A DNA stretch of 64,000 nucleotides from Gammaproteobacteria bacterium (GTDB lineage: Bacteria; Pseudomonadota; Gammaproteobacteria; HK1). The notes beneath the pieces are model-generated. The model was not told the DNA's origin. It did no database searches and was given only the letters and a program-made list of their open reading frames with translations. The translations under genes were made by a program, and so were the position numbers. This document shows, piece by piece, positions 26,397-35,633 of the stretch. Position 1 is the stretch's first letter; every line of letters begins with the position of its first letter. The stretch spans positions 744,001 through 808,000 of the forward strand of contig WLWT01000002.1 of NCBI GenBank assembly GCA_012103455.1. Direction: 5' to 3'.

Positions 26397-26915
26397 ATGC
26401 GAACACCTGAGAACATTTTTTTAGTCGGCTCTATGGGGGCTGGCAAGAGCACCATTGGCAAACAACTCGCTAAGTCCCTACGCAAGGATTTTGTCGATAG
26501 CGATAACGAGATAGAGCGCAGAACCGGTGTTGATATCTCTTATATTTTCGATCTGGAAGGCGAGGAGGGATTTCGCCGGCGTGAGCAGCAAGTCATCAAT
26601 GAGCTGACCCAGGGCCGCGATACCGTGCTCGCGACCGGCGGTGGCGCTATTTTGAGTGCTGAAAACCGGGCCTGCTTGGTCGCCCGTGGTTTCATAGTGT
26701 ATCTTTATGCCCCCTTGGATCTACTCGTTGAGCGCACTTCACGGGATCGCAACCGCCCGCTTTTGAACGGCGATGATCCGCGGCAACGTTTGAGTGAGTT
26801 GCTAGAAGAGCGCGACCCACTATATCGTCAAGTGGCCGATCTAGTCATGGAAACCGATCAGCGCAGCACGCGGTTGGTGGTGAAGGATCTGATACGGCAA
26901 ATCGAGGAGCTATGA
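26397..26915 (+). CDS. aroK: Shikimate kinase
   Basis: 172 residues. Phosphorylates shikimate in aromatic amino-acid synthesis. GSMGAGKSTIGKQLA is the P-loop, DSDNEIERRTG holds the shikimate and Mg-binding acidic residues, and ATGGGAIL is the third signature. The stop overlaps the aroB start by four bases (ATGA). Gene order pilQ-aroK-aroB-damX is preserved even though pilQ is decayed. Confidence 0.95.
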   Translation: MRTPENIFLVGSMGAGKSTIGKQLAKSLRKDFVDSDNEIERRTGVDISYIFDLEGEEGFRRREQQVINELTQGRDTVLATGGGAILSAENRACLVARGFIVYLYAPLDLLVERTSRDRNRPLLNGDDPRQRLSELLEERDPLYRQVADLVMETDQRSTRLVVKDLIRQIEEL

Positions 26916-27997
26916 GTACGCTAACGGTGGAGTTGGCGCATCATAGTTATCCTATTCATGTCGGCCCGGGGTTGTTGTCGCAGCCCGCGTTGCTCGCTCC
27001 CCATATTGGCGAAGGAGGAGCGCTTGTCGTTACCAATCAAATAGTTGCGGATCTCTACCTCAAATCTTTGCGAAGCAGCCTTGGCGCTGTAAAACACGCT
27101 TGCGTCATCTTGCCCGACGGTGAGGAACACAAGAATTTAGCTACTCTAAATGCTCTATTCGATGCTCTGGTGAGCAAACGTTTTGGTCGTGATGCGACCA
27201 TTTTAGCGCTCGGCGGTGGCGTTATAGGCGATATGGCTGGCTTCGCCGCCGCTTGTTACCAACGGGGTATAGAGTACGTCCAGTTACCCACTACGCTGCT
27301 CGCTCAAGTCGATTCATCGGTAGGTGGGAAGACCGCAGTCAATCATCCAGCCGGTAAGAACATGATCGGTGCGTTTCATCAGCCGACGGCGGTGATCGCC
27401 GATACGAATACGCTAGCTACGTTGAGTGATCGGGAGTTACGCTGCGGGCTGGCGGAAGTTATCAAGTACGGGTTGATTCGCGATGCTGAATTCTTCTCGT
27501 GGCTGGAAGCGAATGTTGAAGCACTGCTGGCGCGCGATTGGCAGGCGCTCACCGAAGCCATCGTGCGCTCATGCCGGAACAAAGCCGATGTGGTCGCCGG
27601 TGATGAGCGCGAGCGTGGCGAGCGGGTGTTACTCAACCTAGGGCATACGTTTGCTCACGCCATAGAGACAGGTCTGGGGCACGGCCAGTGGCTGCACGGC
27701 GAAGCCGTTGCCGCCGGCATGCACATGGCTGCCGACTTATCGGCGCGCCTTGGCATGGTGCGTCAGGATGTGGTGGCCCGCATCCGCACCCTTTTAAGCC
27801 GGGTCGGATTGCCGGTTCTCGCGCCTGCTTCACTCGATACTAAGACCATGCGCGCGCTAATGTCAGTGGACAAGAAGGTCAAGGCTGGCAAGCTGCGCCT
27901 GATCTTGTTGAAATCGCTGGGTAACGCCGTTGTCGCCGATGAGTTCAGCGAGAGCGCGCTTGAGGCTACCTTAGATACTTGCCGGCAGATAGCTTGA
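26912..27997 (+). CDS. aroB: 3-dehydroquinate synthase
   Basis: 361 residues. Converts DAHP to 3-dehydroquinate with NAD and a divalent metal. LPDGEEHKN, ALGGGVIGDMAGFAAA, PTTLLAQVDSSVGGKTAVNHPAGKN (conserved core, quoted in part: QVDSSVGGKTAVNH) and LNLGHTFAHAIE with its metal-binding histidines are intact. Translationally coupled to aroK. The C-terminal helical domain ends DTCRQIA, of normal length. Confidence 0.95.
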   Translation: MSTLTVELAHHSYPIHVGPGLLSQPALLAPHIGEGGALVVTNQIVADLYLKSLRSSLGAVKHACVILPDGEEHKNLATLNALFDALVSKRFGRDATILALGGGVIGDMAGFAAACYQRGIEYVQLPTTLLAQVDSSVGGKTAVNHPAGKNMIGAFHQPTAVIADTNTLATLSDRELRCGLAEVIKYGLIRDAEFFSWLEANVEALLARDWQALTEAIVRSCRNKADVVAGDERERGERVLLNLGHTFAHAIETGLGHGQWLHGEAVAAGMHMAADLSARLGMVRQDVVARIRTLLSRVGLPVLAPASLDTKTMRALMSVDKKVKAGKLRLILLKSLGNAVVADEFSESALEATLDTCRQIA

Positions 27998-28058
27998 GGC
28001 AATATGGCTCGATTCCGGCTGAACCTGCTTACCATGCTGTAACCAAAACAGGGCTGAG

Positions 28059-28777
28059 ATGACTGCGACCTTGAAGCCGTACGCCGCCAGCCTCGAGTAT
28101 TCACGCGGACGAGTTCAGCTAGAATCTCCGCCGCGTTATCGGAGCGAGTTTCAACGCGATCGCATCGTGCATTACGCCGCTTTTCGCCAGCTCGAATACA
28201 AAACCCAAGTCTTTGTCAATCACGAGGGTGATATGTTCCGCACCCGGCTGACCCAAGTATTGTGTAACTCAGCGAACCCGATATATTCGCCGAGCCGCTG
28301 GCTGGAGGAAGTGCGTGCTTATTGGACGAACGCCGGATCGTGCACGAAGTCGTCCGCCGTATGATTGGCGCGCAAGTAGAAGATCTGACCGAGACCACCG
28401 GCGATGCCATCGCAATACTGGATCCGGCAACTATTGACGATGTGCGTAACGCGCCATAGTCATTAGTCCGGTTCAGCCCCGCGATGGAGGCTAAACATAT
28501 GGCTCTAAAGCGTTTTTTGCACGACAGTTCGTATCATTATTACCGTGTGGGCGGTATGGCCATGAAAGCGAAGAGAACGGTCGCAGCGTTGTTTGACGCC
28601 ATGATGGATGGCATCCGCGTCATGCCATCTGCTCACCAGGAATGGGCTAGGGCCGGCGAGCGAGCACTCGGCGAGACGGGCCGCGCGCGGGCAATTGAGG
28701 ACTATATCGCGGAGGTGACGGACCGTTACGCCATTGCCGGATACCGAAGGCTTCATCACAGGGTTGAGCTGACGTGA
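28059..28777 (+). pseudogene. dgt: dGTPase-family gene with the HD core deleted
   Basis: The start (RVQLESPPRYRSEFQRDR, AAFRQLEYKTQVFVNHEG, FRTRLTQ) is the N-terminus of deoxyguanosinetriphosphate triphosphohydrolase-like proteins. Immediately after, at about 28250, the sequence jumps to the C-terminal half (SRWLEEVRAY), omitting the HD-motif metal site of some 200 residues. It then shifts frame into LDERRIVHEVVRRMIGAQ, meets an in-frame TAG at 28457 and continues SLVRFSPAMEAKHMALKRFL to RYAIAGYRRLHHR at 28770. The gene is therefore dead. Its place between aroB and damX is usual for this lineage. Confidence 0.85.
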
Positions 28778-28796
28778 AGGAGCCAGTGTCACGGGC

Positions 28797-30440
28797 ATGA
28801 GCAGCCGCCGGGAACTTTTGCAACCTGCTTCTTTGGAGCGATTAGCACTGGAAGGCGATCCATTCCAGGATGAAGGAGCCCCGTATCTCGATACTGCGGA
28901 ACTGTACCAGCGCCTCGCATTGCTCACTCACCTGTGCGTTGATACCACGCGGCCGATGCTGTTGCTGGGTGATCCGGGTGTTGGCAAGACTCGTTTTCTG
29001 CAGGCCGCCAAGCAGTCGCTGACTGCTTCGTATTGGGTGATCTTATGGGGCGCGCGGGACGATTCGACGGCGGAGCAGTTGTTTATTGATATGGCCGAGT
29101 GTCTGGGCGGCGCTGATGGGGATGATATCCACGGGAGCATCGCCGAGGCTGTATGGGCCCAGCTGGTGAGCATCAATGCGACCGGGCGAGTGCCGGTATT
29201 GCTGGTGGACGACGCTGACCGTCTGGCCGATCCGGTTCTTGAACAACTCATCGCGCTTGGGAGCACACCGGAGGGCTGGCTACGGGTGGTGTTGGGCGGC
29301 CGCGCCGGTTTGGATGAGCAAGTCAACCGTCTTTATCGGGAATTGGTGCAGGGAGGATTGGGCCGGGGGGGGGCGGATTGGTTGCCGCTCATCGAACTGC
29401 CTCCGTTGACGCTGGCACAAATTCCCGACTATCTGAATCTACGCCTCGCCAATTCCGGTTGGGCGGGCGATTCGCCTTTCGATTGGGTGCTTTGCGAGCA
29501 ATTCCATGCGCGCTCCCGTGGCAATCCTCTGGCACTGAACCGCATCGCCTCGGATTATCTGCGCGCGCGGGATAAACACGAGAGCGCACCGGTTGCGAAG
29601 CTGCTTGTGACTGGCCGAAACGGTTTGATGGCCATTGTTGGAGTATCGACCATGGTGCTGATCGTAGTGGGACTGGCTGCGATTTGGCTGTGGCCCGCCG
29701 ATGAGGTAGACGGGGGAGCGAGCCCCATCGAGGCGCTCTCATTACCGAAACGGCCCGGCATTGCGCCGCCCCCTCCTCTCCCGGCTGCGGTGCCTGTAGC
29801 CGAAGTGAATCCGCCGTCCACCCCTGTGCCGTTACCTGTACCCGCGCCGTTACCAGGATCTTCGGTACCAGCGGTGCCGATGGCTCCTTCACCCGTGCCG
29901 GCGCCACCGCCGGCCGTCCCACCCGTATCACCATCGCTGCCGCCCGCGACGAGCAGTGTTGAGGAGACGGCCTCGATCCGGTCGAGTTCGCCAGTTTCAT
30001 CCACCAGGCCCCGCCCGCGGCCTCCGCCAAAGCCGCGCATACCCCCCGAAACGGGTGGTAGCCAAACCGGTGATGGCCAGGCGAGCGCGTCCCCGCCATC
30101 ACCGCCGCCACGGCCACCACCTGCGGCTCCGATCAGTGCGCCGCCGCCGGCTCCAGCCAGTGCACCGGCCAGCGTGGGGCGCTACGTGATTCAATTGGTC
30201 GCGTTTCGTGAAATGCAGGATGCTATTTCCTTTATTGGTGAGCACCAATTAGCGCCCTACGCGAGGGTGTATATAGTGGCTGACGCTGGCGGGGCGGATC
30301 TTTTTGCGGTGATCGTTGGGCGTTTTGCCACGCGCAAAGCCGCCGCCGATGCGATTGCACAACTACCGGCCTCTTTGAAAGCCACCGATCCTTGGCCCCG
30401 TACTCTGCAGGGCTTGAGACTGATCGGTATACCGCAGTGA
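28797..30440 (+). CDS. damX: DamX-like AAA ATPase with C-terminal SPOR domain
   Basis: 547 residues. Residues 1-260 form an AAA/ExeA-like ATPase (LLLGDPGVGKTRFL Walker A, VLLVDDADRL Walker B). One membrane span follows (about 278-300, ending AAIWLWPADE). Then comes a long Pro/Ala-rich periplasmic linker (about 310-455) and a SPOR domain (about 465-545, starting YVIQLVAFREMQDA) that binds septal glycan. This layout and the aroK-aroB-damX order match DamX, a cell-division protein. The linker is unusually proline-rich, with runs of PPP and PAP. Confidence 0.88.
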   Translation: MSSRRELLQPASLERLALEGDPFQDEGAPYLDTAELYQRLALLTHLCVDTTRPMLLLGDPGVGKTRFLQAAKQSLTASYWVILWGARDDSTAEQLFIDMAECLGGADGDDIHGSIAEAVWAQLVSINATGRVPVLLVDDADRLADPVLEQLIALGSTPEGWLRVVLGGRAGLDEQVNRLYRELVQGGLGRGGADWLPLIELPPLTLAQIPDYLNLRLANSGWAGDSPFDWVLCEQFHARSRGNPLALNRIASDYLRARDKHESAPVAKLLVTGRNGLMAIVGVSTMVLIVVGLAAIWLWPADEVDGGASPIEALSLPKRPGIAPPPPLPAAVPVAEVNPPSTPVPLPVPAPLPGSSVPAVPMAPSPVPAPPPAVPPVSPSLPPATSSVEETASIRSSSPVSSTRPRPRPPPKPRIPPETGGSQTGDGQASASPPSPPPRPPPAAPISAPPPAPASAPASVGRYVIQLVAFREMQDAISFIGEHQLAPYARVYIVADAGGADLFAVIVGRFATRKAAADAIAQLPASLKATDPWPRTLQGLRLIGIPQ

Positions 30441-30528
30441 GTTCTTTGTGATGCTAATTACGTTACGGTGAGCGGTTGGCAGCGGGTGAGAAGCCATAGA
30501 GCTACGTCTTTCAGATCATGAGTGTTTG

Positions 30529-31596
30529 ATGAAATCAGGTTTACAAAATGACCGGATGCTGCGAGCGTTGGCCCGTCAACCCGTTGATCGCACGCCCCTA
30601 TGGTTAATGCGCCAGGCGGGCCGTTACCTCCCCGAATACCGAGAAACGCGCGCCCGGGCGGGTGACTTTATGACTTTGTGTTCTACACCGGAACTCGCGT
30701 GTGAGGTCACCTTGCAACCGCTTGAGCGTTATGATCTGGACGCGGCGATTATCTTTTCCGACATCCTTACTATTCCCGACGCCATGGGGCTAGGGTTGAG
30801 TTTTGTGCAGGGCGAAGGGCCGGTGTTCGCAAAACCGGTGCGAAGCGCCTCGGATATCAAGCGCTTAGCCGTACCCGATCCGAACGGCGAACTCGGCTAC
30901 GTAATGAATGCCCTGAGGGTGACCCGCGCCGCTCTAGATGGCCGTGTCCCTCTGATCGGATTTTCCGGCAGCCCCTGGACACTGGCGACCTATATGATCG
31001 AAGGCCGGGGGGGGACCGATTTTCGCACCGCCAAGGGGCTATTAGTCGATGCACCTGAAGCGGCTCATCGGTTACTGGGTCTTTTAGCCCAGTCCGTTGT
31101 CAGTTACTTGAATGCGCAGGTGGCGGCCGGGGCTCAAGTGCTCATGCTTTTCGATACCTGGGGCGGCATTTTGAGCACGTATCATTTTCGTGAATTCTCC
31201 CTGCGGTATATGGCTGCCATCGTGGACGGCATTAGCCGTGAGCATGAGGGCCACCGGGTGCCGATCATACTGTTTACCAAGGGTGGTGGTGGTTGGTTGA
31301 GCGAAATCGCGGCCACCGGTTGTGACGCCGTAGGTCTGGATTGGACCGTGGAACTTGCCGCGGCGCGTCAACAGGTTGGCGATAAAGTCGCCCTTCAGGG
31401 CAATTTGGATCCAACGCTGCTGCTGAGTTCCTGTGAGGGTATAAGAACGGAAGTGAGCCGCGTTCTCGATAGTTATGGTCCGGGATCGGGTCATGTATTC
31501 AATCTAGGCCACGGTATTACCCCGCAGGTACCGCCTGAACACGTATCTGCGCTTATAGCTGCTGTGCGAGAACTCAGCCCTGCGTACCACAGGTGA
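30529..31596 (+). CDS. hemE: Uroporphyrinogen decarboxylase
   Basis: 355 residues from the ATG at 30529 (a TTG directly precedes it). Removes four carboxyl groups from uroporphyrinogen III in haem synthesis. The signature PLWLMRQAGRYLPEYR near the start, FSDILTIPDAMG with the catalytic Asp, GFSGSPWTLATYM and VALQGNLDPTLL are present. It follows damX, the usual gammaproteobacterial order, and a DUF368 gene begins 15 bases later. Confidence 0.96.
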   Translation: MKSGLQNDRMLRALARQPVDRTPLWLMRQAGRYLPEYRETRARAGDFMTLCSTPELACEVTLQPLERYDLDAAIIFSDILTIPDAMGLGLSFVQGEGPVFAKPVRSASDIKRLAVPDPNGELGYVMNALRVTRAALDGRVPLIGFSGSPWTLATYMIEGRGGTDFRTAKGLLVDAPEAAHRLLGLLAQSVVSYLNAQVAAGAQVLMLFDTWGGILSTYHFREFSLRYMAAIVDGISREHEGHRVPIILFTKGGGGWLSEIAATGCDAVGLDWTVELAAARQQVGDKVALQGNLDPTLLLSSCEGIRTEVSRVLDSYGPGSGHVFNLGHGITPQVPPEHVSALIAAVRELSPAYHR

Positions 31597-31611
31597 TGGC
31601 CGGCTCGCCCG

Positions 31612-32550
31612 GTGGCTGAAGATTCGGACTCTGTTTTGAACAATCCCCGCGACTTTACCGTTACCGCCTTGAAGGGATTTTGCATGGGTGCGGCCGATGT
31701 GGTGCCGGGTGTGAGCGGCGGCACTATGGCGTTCATACTGGGGCTCTATCAGCGTTTGTTAGCCGCTATCAGCGCTTTTGATGCAGTTACGCTAAAACTT
31801 TTGCTGAGCGCTAAGTTGCGAAAAGCGTGGGTGCGGGTCGATGCGGTTTTTCTCATCACATTGGGTTTTGGCATTGCTGGCGCCGTTGTCTTCTTTACCC
31901 GTGTGGTGCCTCTGCCCAAGCTCATAGAGACCCATTCCGAGCTGATCTACGGGTTGTTTTTCGGGCTCATCGTGGGCTCCGCAGCCGTTTTGATCCGCTC
32001 GTTGGAATCGTTGCGCACCGGTGACTACCTGGGCCTTTGCGCGGGCGCCATCATCGGTTTTGTTATTGTGAATTTGGTGCCCGTGCAAACGCCTACGTCG
32101 GCGTGGTTTGTCGCCCTCAGCGGCGCGTTGGCCATTAGCGCTATGCTCCTGCCGGGCATTTCCGGCTCTTTTATCTTGTTGATTTTGCAAAAATATGCCT
32201 ACGTATTCGAGGGTCTGGGGCGGCTCGATTTCACTATCATCTTGCCGTTTGCCCTCGGCTGTGTAGCGGGTTTATTGGCTTTTAGCCGTTTTTTGAGCTG
32301 GCTGTTGACCCGTTGGTATAGAGCCACATTGGTCACCATTACCGGGCTTTTGATAGGCACCCTCTGGCGTATTTGGCCGTTTCAAGAACGCCTTTATGTG
32401 ACAGTGCGCGGCAAGCAGCGATTGTTGGAGAGCCAACCGGTGTGGCCGGCGGTTATCGACGGTACTTTGCTGGCGAGTGCCGGGTTGGCGGTAGCCGGCT
32501 TAACCGCAGTACTTATCATCGGCGCATTGGCTAGGCATCAGGCGCGTTGA
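31612..32550 (+). CDS. DUF368 polyprenyl-phosphate transporter family protein
   Basis: 312 residues with about eight to ten membrane spans. GAADVVPGVSGGTMAFILGL and its internally repeated counterpart LLPGISGSFILLILQKY are the defining motifs of DUF368. Members of this family have been shown to recycle undecaprenyl phosphate across the membrane, returning the lipid carrier used for cell-wall and O-antigen synthesis. Begins at a GTG 15 bases after hemE, so probably cotranscribed. The transport role is taken from the family; nothing in the neighbourhood adds to it. Confidence 0.87.
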   Translation: MAEDSDSVLNNPRDFTVTALKGFCMGAADVVPGVSGGTMAFILGLYQRLLAAISAFDAVTLKLLLSAKLRKAWVRVDAVFLITLGFGIAGAVVFFTRVVPLPKLIETHSELIYGLFFGLIVGSAAVLIRSLESLRTGDYLGLCAGAIIGFVIVNLVPVQTPTSAWFVALSGALAISAMLLPGISGSFILLILQKYAYVFEGLGRLDFTIILPFALGCVAGLLAFSRFLSWLLTRWYRATLVTITGLLIGTLWRIWPFQERLYVTVRGKQRLLESQPVWPAVIDGTLLASAGLAVAGLTAVLIIGALARHQAR

Positions 32551-32737
32551 GCCCATGCATGACTATCCGCATCGGCTCTCTTCTCGCCCCTGGCCTTAAG
32601 ATGGGGTGACGCTGCGCAACCGGCTGGCGCTGCCCGCGACGCTGACTGACTATGCCCGTGATTCCATGGTCATCGGGCGGCGGCAGAATTTCTGATAGAA
32701 CAAGCTAAAGAATGCTCAGTGCTTAATACTTAAAGGA

Positions 32738-34861
32738 CTAGAACCTGGTTCTTAATGTTCGAGCTGTACTCTCTTCTGGTTGGCTCAAAGGGCGCAGACT
32801 GCGCATCTTCTCTCTGAATTCGTTGGTGATACGGGCCGCTTCATCGCTATTGCGCACGGCCCTGGGGGTAATCAGTACCACCAACTCGGTGCGCCGCCTC
32901 GATTTGTTGGTACTGCCGAAGAGCGGACCAACCGCCGGTAGCCGGTTAAGTAGCGGAATACCGGCGTGAGTGGTGTTCCGGTTTTCCCGTATAAGCCCGC
33001 CTAACACCACTGTCTGACCGCTTTGCACTGCCACGGTGCTGTTGATCTTGCGCTGTTGGATGGTTGGATTGTTGCCGGCACCGGCGGTTCCGGGTGCGAT
33101 GTCGCTGACTTCTTGTTCGATATCCATAAGCACCAAGCCGCCTGCGTTCACGCGCGGTGTAACCGCTAGCAGCACACCCGTCTCGCGGTATTCCACCGTG
33201 TTGATCACGTTCGTCGTGGCAGTTTGCACAGGTTGTTGTTGCACGGTAACTATGGGCACTTCGTCGCCCACCTGAATGCGCGCCTCCTGATTGTTGAGCA
33301 CCATCAGGGAGGGTGAGGAGATGACGTTGAGCCGCGAATCCTGCGACAAGAGCTGGAGGACGGCGCGCACGGTTCCCGCCGCGTCGGTAATGGCGTAGGA
33401 GAAGCTTGGTGCCGCGGCGGACAAAGCGGCGGTGCCCAAATTGAGTGTAGTGCGCCCCTCCTTGTTGCCGATGTGATTTTTAAAAAACCAGTCCAATCCA
33501 TGTTGTAACTGATCGGTGAGCGTTATCTCGGCGATAGTGGCCTCCACCAGCACTTGTAGCGGTACGATGTCCAAACGGCGAAGCGCGGCCAATATCTGGC
33601 GGTATCTAGGGGCGGTCGCAAGGATCAGCAGTGCGTTGTTTGGCTCGTCCGCGATGATCCGTACATTGCCCGAATTCGCCACCGCGACGCCCGTGTCGGT
33701 GGCGCCGCCTACGCCGGGGGTGGCCGGCGGTACCGGTGCGGGCGTGGCCGCTGGTGTAGCAGCGGTTTCAGGCTGTGCACCCGTTTGCGCCGCCGGCTGT
33801 GGTGTCGGCGTACTGGTTAGCGTCACGGGCGTTTGCGCCGGTGCTACCGCCGCTGGCGATGGTGTCGCGGGATCCGAGTCCACGAATAGATCGGTCAGCA
33901 CGGCAGCGAGATCGACCGCTTTACCGTTTTGCACGTGATAGATGTACAGCCGTTCTCCGAGTGTGCCGCTCTCCCGGTCTAAACGGTCAATCCAATCCGA
34001 TACGGTCTCTAGATGGCGCCGCTTTGGCGTCACCACTAACAGTGCGTTTAGCCGTTCTATGGTTTCGAAACGGACCATGCCCGATAGTGGCGTATTCGCG
34101 TTTAAGCCGAATACTTTTTCAAGCTCCGTTGCCAGGGTTTGGGTATCGACGAAGTCCGGGGTGAACAAGCCTACCGACATACCAGCGAGCCAGTCCACGT
34201 CGAAAACGTCTATAGTCTCCAGCAACCGGCCTAATTCCTGACTGGTGCCGGCCAGGATCAGTAGATTGCGCTGCGTGTCGATACGCACGATATTGCCCGG
34301 CGTGACAAAAGGCTCGAGGATTTTGCTCATCTCCTCCGCACCTATAAAACGCAACGGCGCGATGCGTACGCCGAATTCACTGGGCAGTGGCGTGCTGACG
34401 TCGCCGAGTTGAGGCGACACTAGGCCTTGTATGGCTTTGTCGCGGGGCACGATGCTGTAGACATCCCCGTCCAACACTAGGGCTGCGTTGTTCATCCTCA
34501 GCAGCATCTCCAGCGTCGGTATGAGCGCCGACGGTTGTAATGCTTTGCTGGTCTGTAATGTGACCCGGCCGCTTACCCCTGGGTCCACTACATAATTAGC
34601 TTGCAATAGATCGGTCAGGATGACTTTGACGACTTCGAGTAGATCGGTGTCTTGGAAATTGAGGGTGAAGCGGCCCGTGCCGCTGCCTGGGTTGGCCGGT
34701 GTAGCCGCGCGTCCGCGGCGTGTGAAGATACCCGTGCCGGGCCGCACGAAGCCGATCTCTGGACGTTTGACTTCGCTCAACAAGGGTTCTGATGTAACCC
34801 GCTCACTATCCCCGGACCCTAGCGGTTCAGAGCACGTGCTTGTATGGTGAGTGCAGGCCAA
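32738..34861 (-). CDS. gspD: Type II secretion outer-membrane secretin GspD
   Basis: 707 residues. After a short N-terminus the N0 domain begins at about residue 60 (FTLNFQDTDLLEVVKVILTD), then N1-N3 repeats (TQRNLLILAG, ERLNALLVVTPKRR), a Thr/Pro/Ala-rich insert (about 345-400) and the C-terminal secretin domain with VVLGGLIRENRN and LPAVGPLFGS. It forms the outer-membrane channel. The start is a TTG whose next codons read ACTHHTSTCSEP: this looks like the LAC lipobox and mature end of a lipoprotein with no signal peptide in front, since an in-frame TAA is only ten codons upstream. Export is therefore uncertain. Confidence 0.9.
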   Translation of the reverse strand: MACTHHTSTCSEPLGSGDSERVTSEPLLSEVKRPEIGFVRPGTGIFTRRGRAATPANPGSGTGRFTLNFQDTDLLEVVKVILTDLLQANYVVDPGVSGRVTLQTSKALQPSALIPTLEMLLRMNNAALVLDGDVYSIVPRDKAIQGLVSPQLGDVSTPLPSEFGVRIAPLRFIGAEEMSKILEPFVTPGNIVRIDTQRNLLILAGTSQELGRLLETIDVFDVDWLAGMSVGLFTPDFVDTQTLATELEKVFGLNANTPLSGMVRFETIERLNALLVVTPKRRHLETVSDWIDRLDRESGTLGERLYIYHVQNGKAVDLAAVLTDLFVDSDPATPSPAAVAPAQTPVTLTSTPTPQPAAQTGAQPETAATPAATPAPVPPATPGVGGATDTGVAVANSGNVRIIADEPNNALLILATAPRYRQILAALRRLDIVPLQVLVEATIAEITLTDQLQHGLDWFFKNHIGNKEGRTTLNLGTAALSAAAPSFSYAITDAAGTVRAVLQLLSQDSRLNVISSPSLMVLNNQEARIQVGDEVPIVTVQQQPVQTATTNVINTVEYRETGVLLAVTPRVNAGGLVLMDIEQEVSDIAPGTAGAGNNPTIQQRKINSTVAVQSGQTVVLGGLIRENRNTTHAGIPLLNRLPAVGPLFGSTNKSRRRTELVVLITPRAVRNSDEAARITNEFREKMRSLRPLSQPEESTARTLRTRF

Positions 34862-34959
34862 GGGATCGCCGACCTTCTTTTTTGGATATTAAGCCACTGT
34901 ACCATTGCGGGGCTTAGCTAGGTCCGGCCGATACTAAACTAAGCTTCCTATTTATTCAA

Positions 34960-34998
34960 TAAAAACATGCGCTTGCTTATATTATTTAAACAAGCGCT
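34960..34998 (-). terminator. Probable terminator after gspM
   Basis: Read leftward, GCGCTTG (34991-34997) pairs with CAAGCGC (34969-34975) across a 15-base AT-rich loop, and TTTTTA follows three bases later. An outer pair AACAT/ATGTT extends the symmetry. It lies about 80 bases past gspM and 100 bases before gspD, so gspD may be transcribed separately, or only by read-through. Confidence 0.5.
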
Positions 34999-35075
34999 TA
35001 TCAGCATGTTATCGAAGAGCCCGCTCCAAACGTTTATCAACTCTCTAGTCTGCGGAAATCTTCACCGGCGTTATT

Positions 35076-35630
35076 TCATTCGCTAGCAGCCACCACGCCC
35101 CGTACTATGAAGCGTACATTCAGGCGCGGCTCTTGAGTATTGAGCCGCCTACCGCGTGCTTGGCGTTGAGCGTCTATGGTCAATAGCTCGATGACGAGCC
35201 GTGGATTTTCACCTTCCAGCGCTCGTAGAAGGGTTTGCATCCCATTGTTGATAAGCTGTGCCGATACATCGATTGAAATCAGGTGGAATCCGTGCTCCGT
35301 CTTAGGTTTTAGGGGATTTGCGCTGCGCAATCGGCCTTTCGCCCGTTGGATTGACTGCTTGATGCGTGCTTGAAGCGCCGCCACTGCCAAAGCGGGCCGC
35401 GTTTCTCGTAACAGGCCCGGGTAGTTGGCCCGCTCCTTCTTGTACACGGCCAATTCACGCTGATAGTCGCTACGGCGCAGCATCGTGCGGTGGAGCTTGG
35501 ACAGGCGCAATTGTTTGTCATCAATGGCTTCTGATCGCTGTTGAAAGCGCGTCCAGAGCGGGATACCGGCCGCCGCCACACCACCGGCGATAACAGCGAT
35601 CAGAACAGCGAATGCCAACAACCGTTGCAC
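35076..35630 (-). CDS. gspM: Type II secretion protein GspM
   Basis: 184 residues: one N-terminal membrane span (LLAFAVLIAVIAGGVAAAGI), a coiled-coil segment rich in Lys, Arg and Glu, then a small ferredoxin-like domain. This is the layout of GspM, the inner-membrane platform protein that pairs with GspL. It starts four bases after gspL. Weakly conserved as a family, so the call depends on operon position and topology. Confidence 0.78.
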   Translation of the reverse strand: MQRLLAFAVLIAVIAGGVAAAGIPLWTRFQQRSEAIDDKQLRLSKLHRTMLRRSDYQRELAVYKKERANYPGLLRETRPALAVAALQARIKQSIQRAKGRLRSANPLKPKTEHGFHLISIDVSAQLINNGMQTLLRALEGENPRLVIELLTIDAQRQARGRRLNTQEPRLNVRFIVRGVVAASE

Positions 35631-35633
35631 GGC

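Noticed and set aside
29389..30120. Long leftward frames opposite damX
   Set aside because: They arise from the Pro/Ala-rich GC-skewed linker of damX; no motif, no ribosome-binding site.
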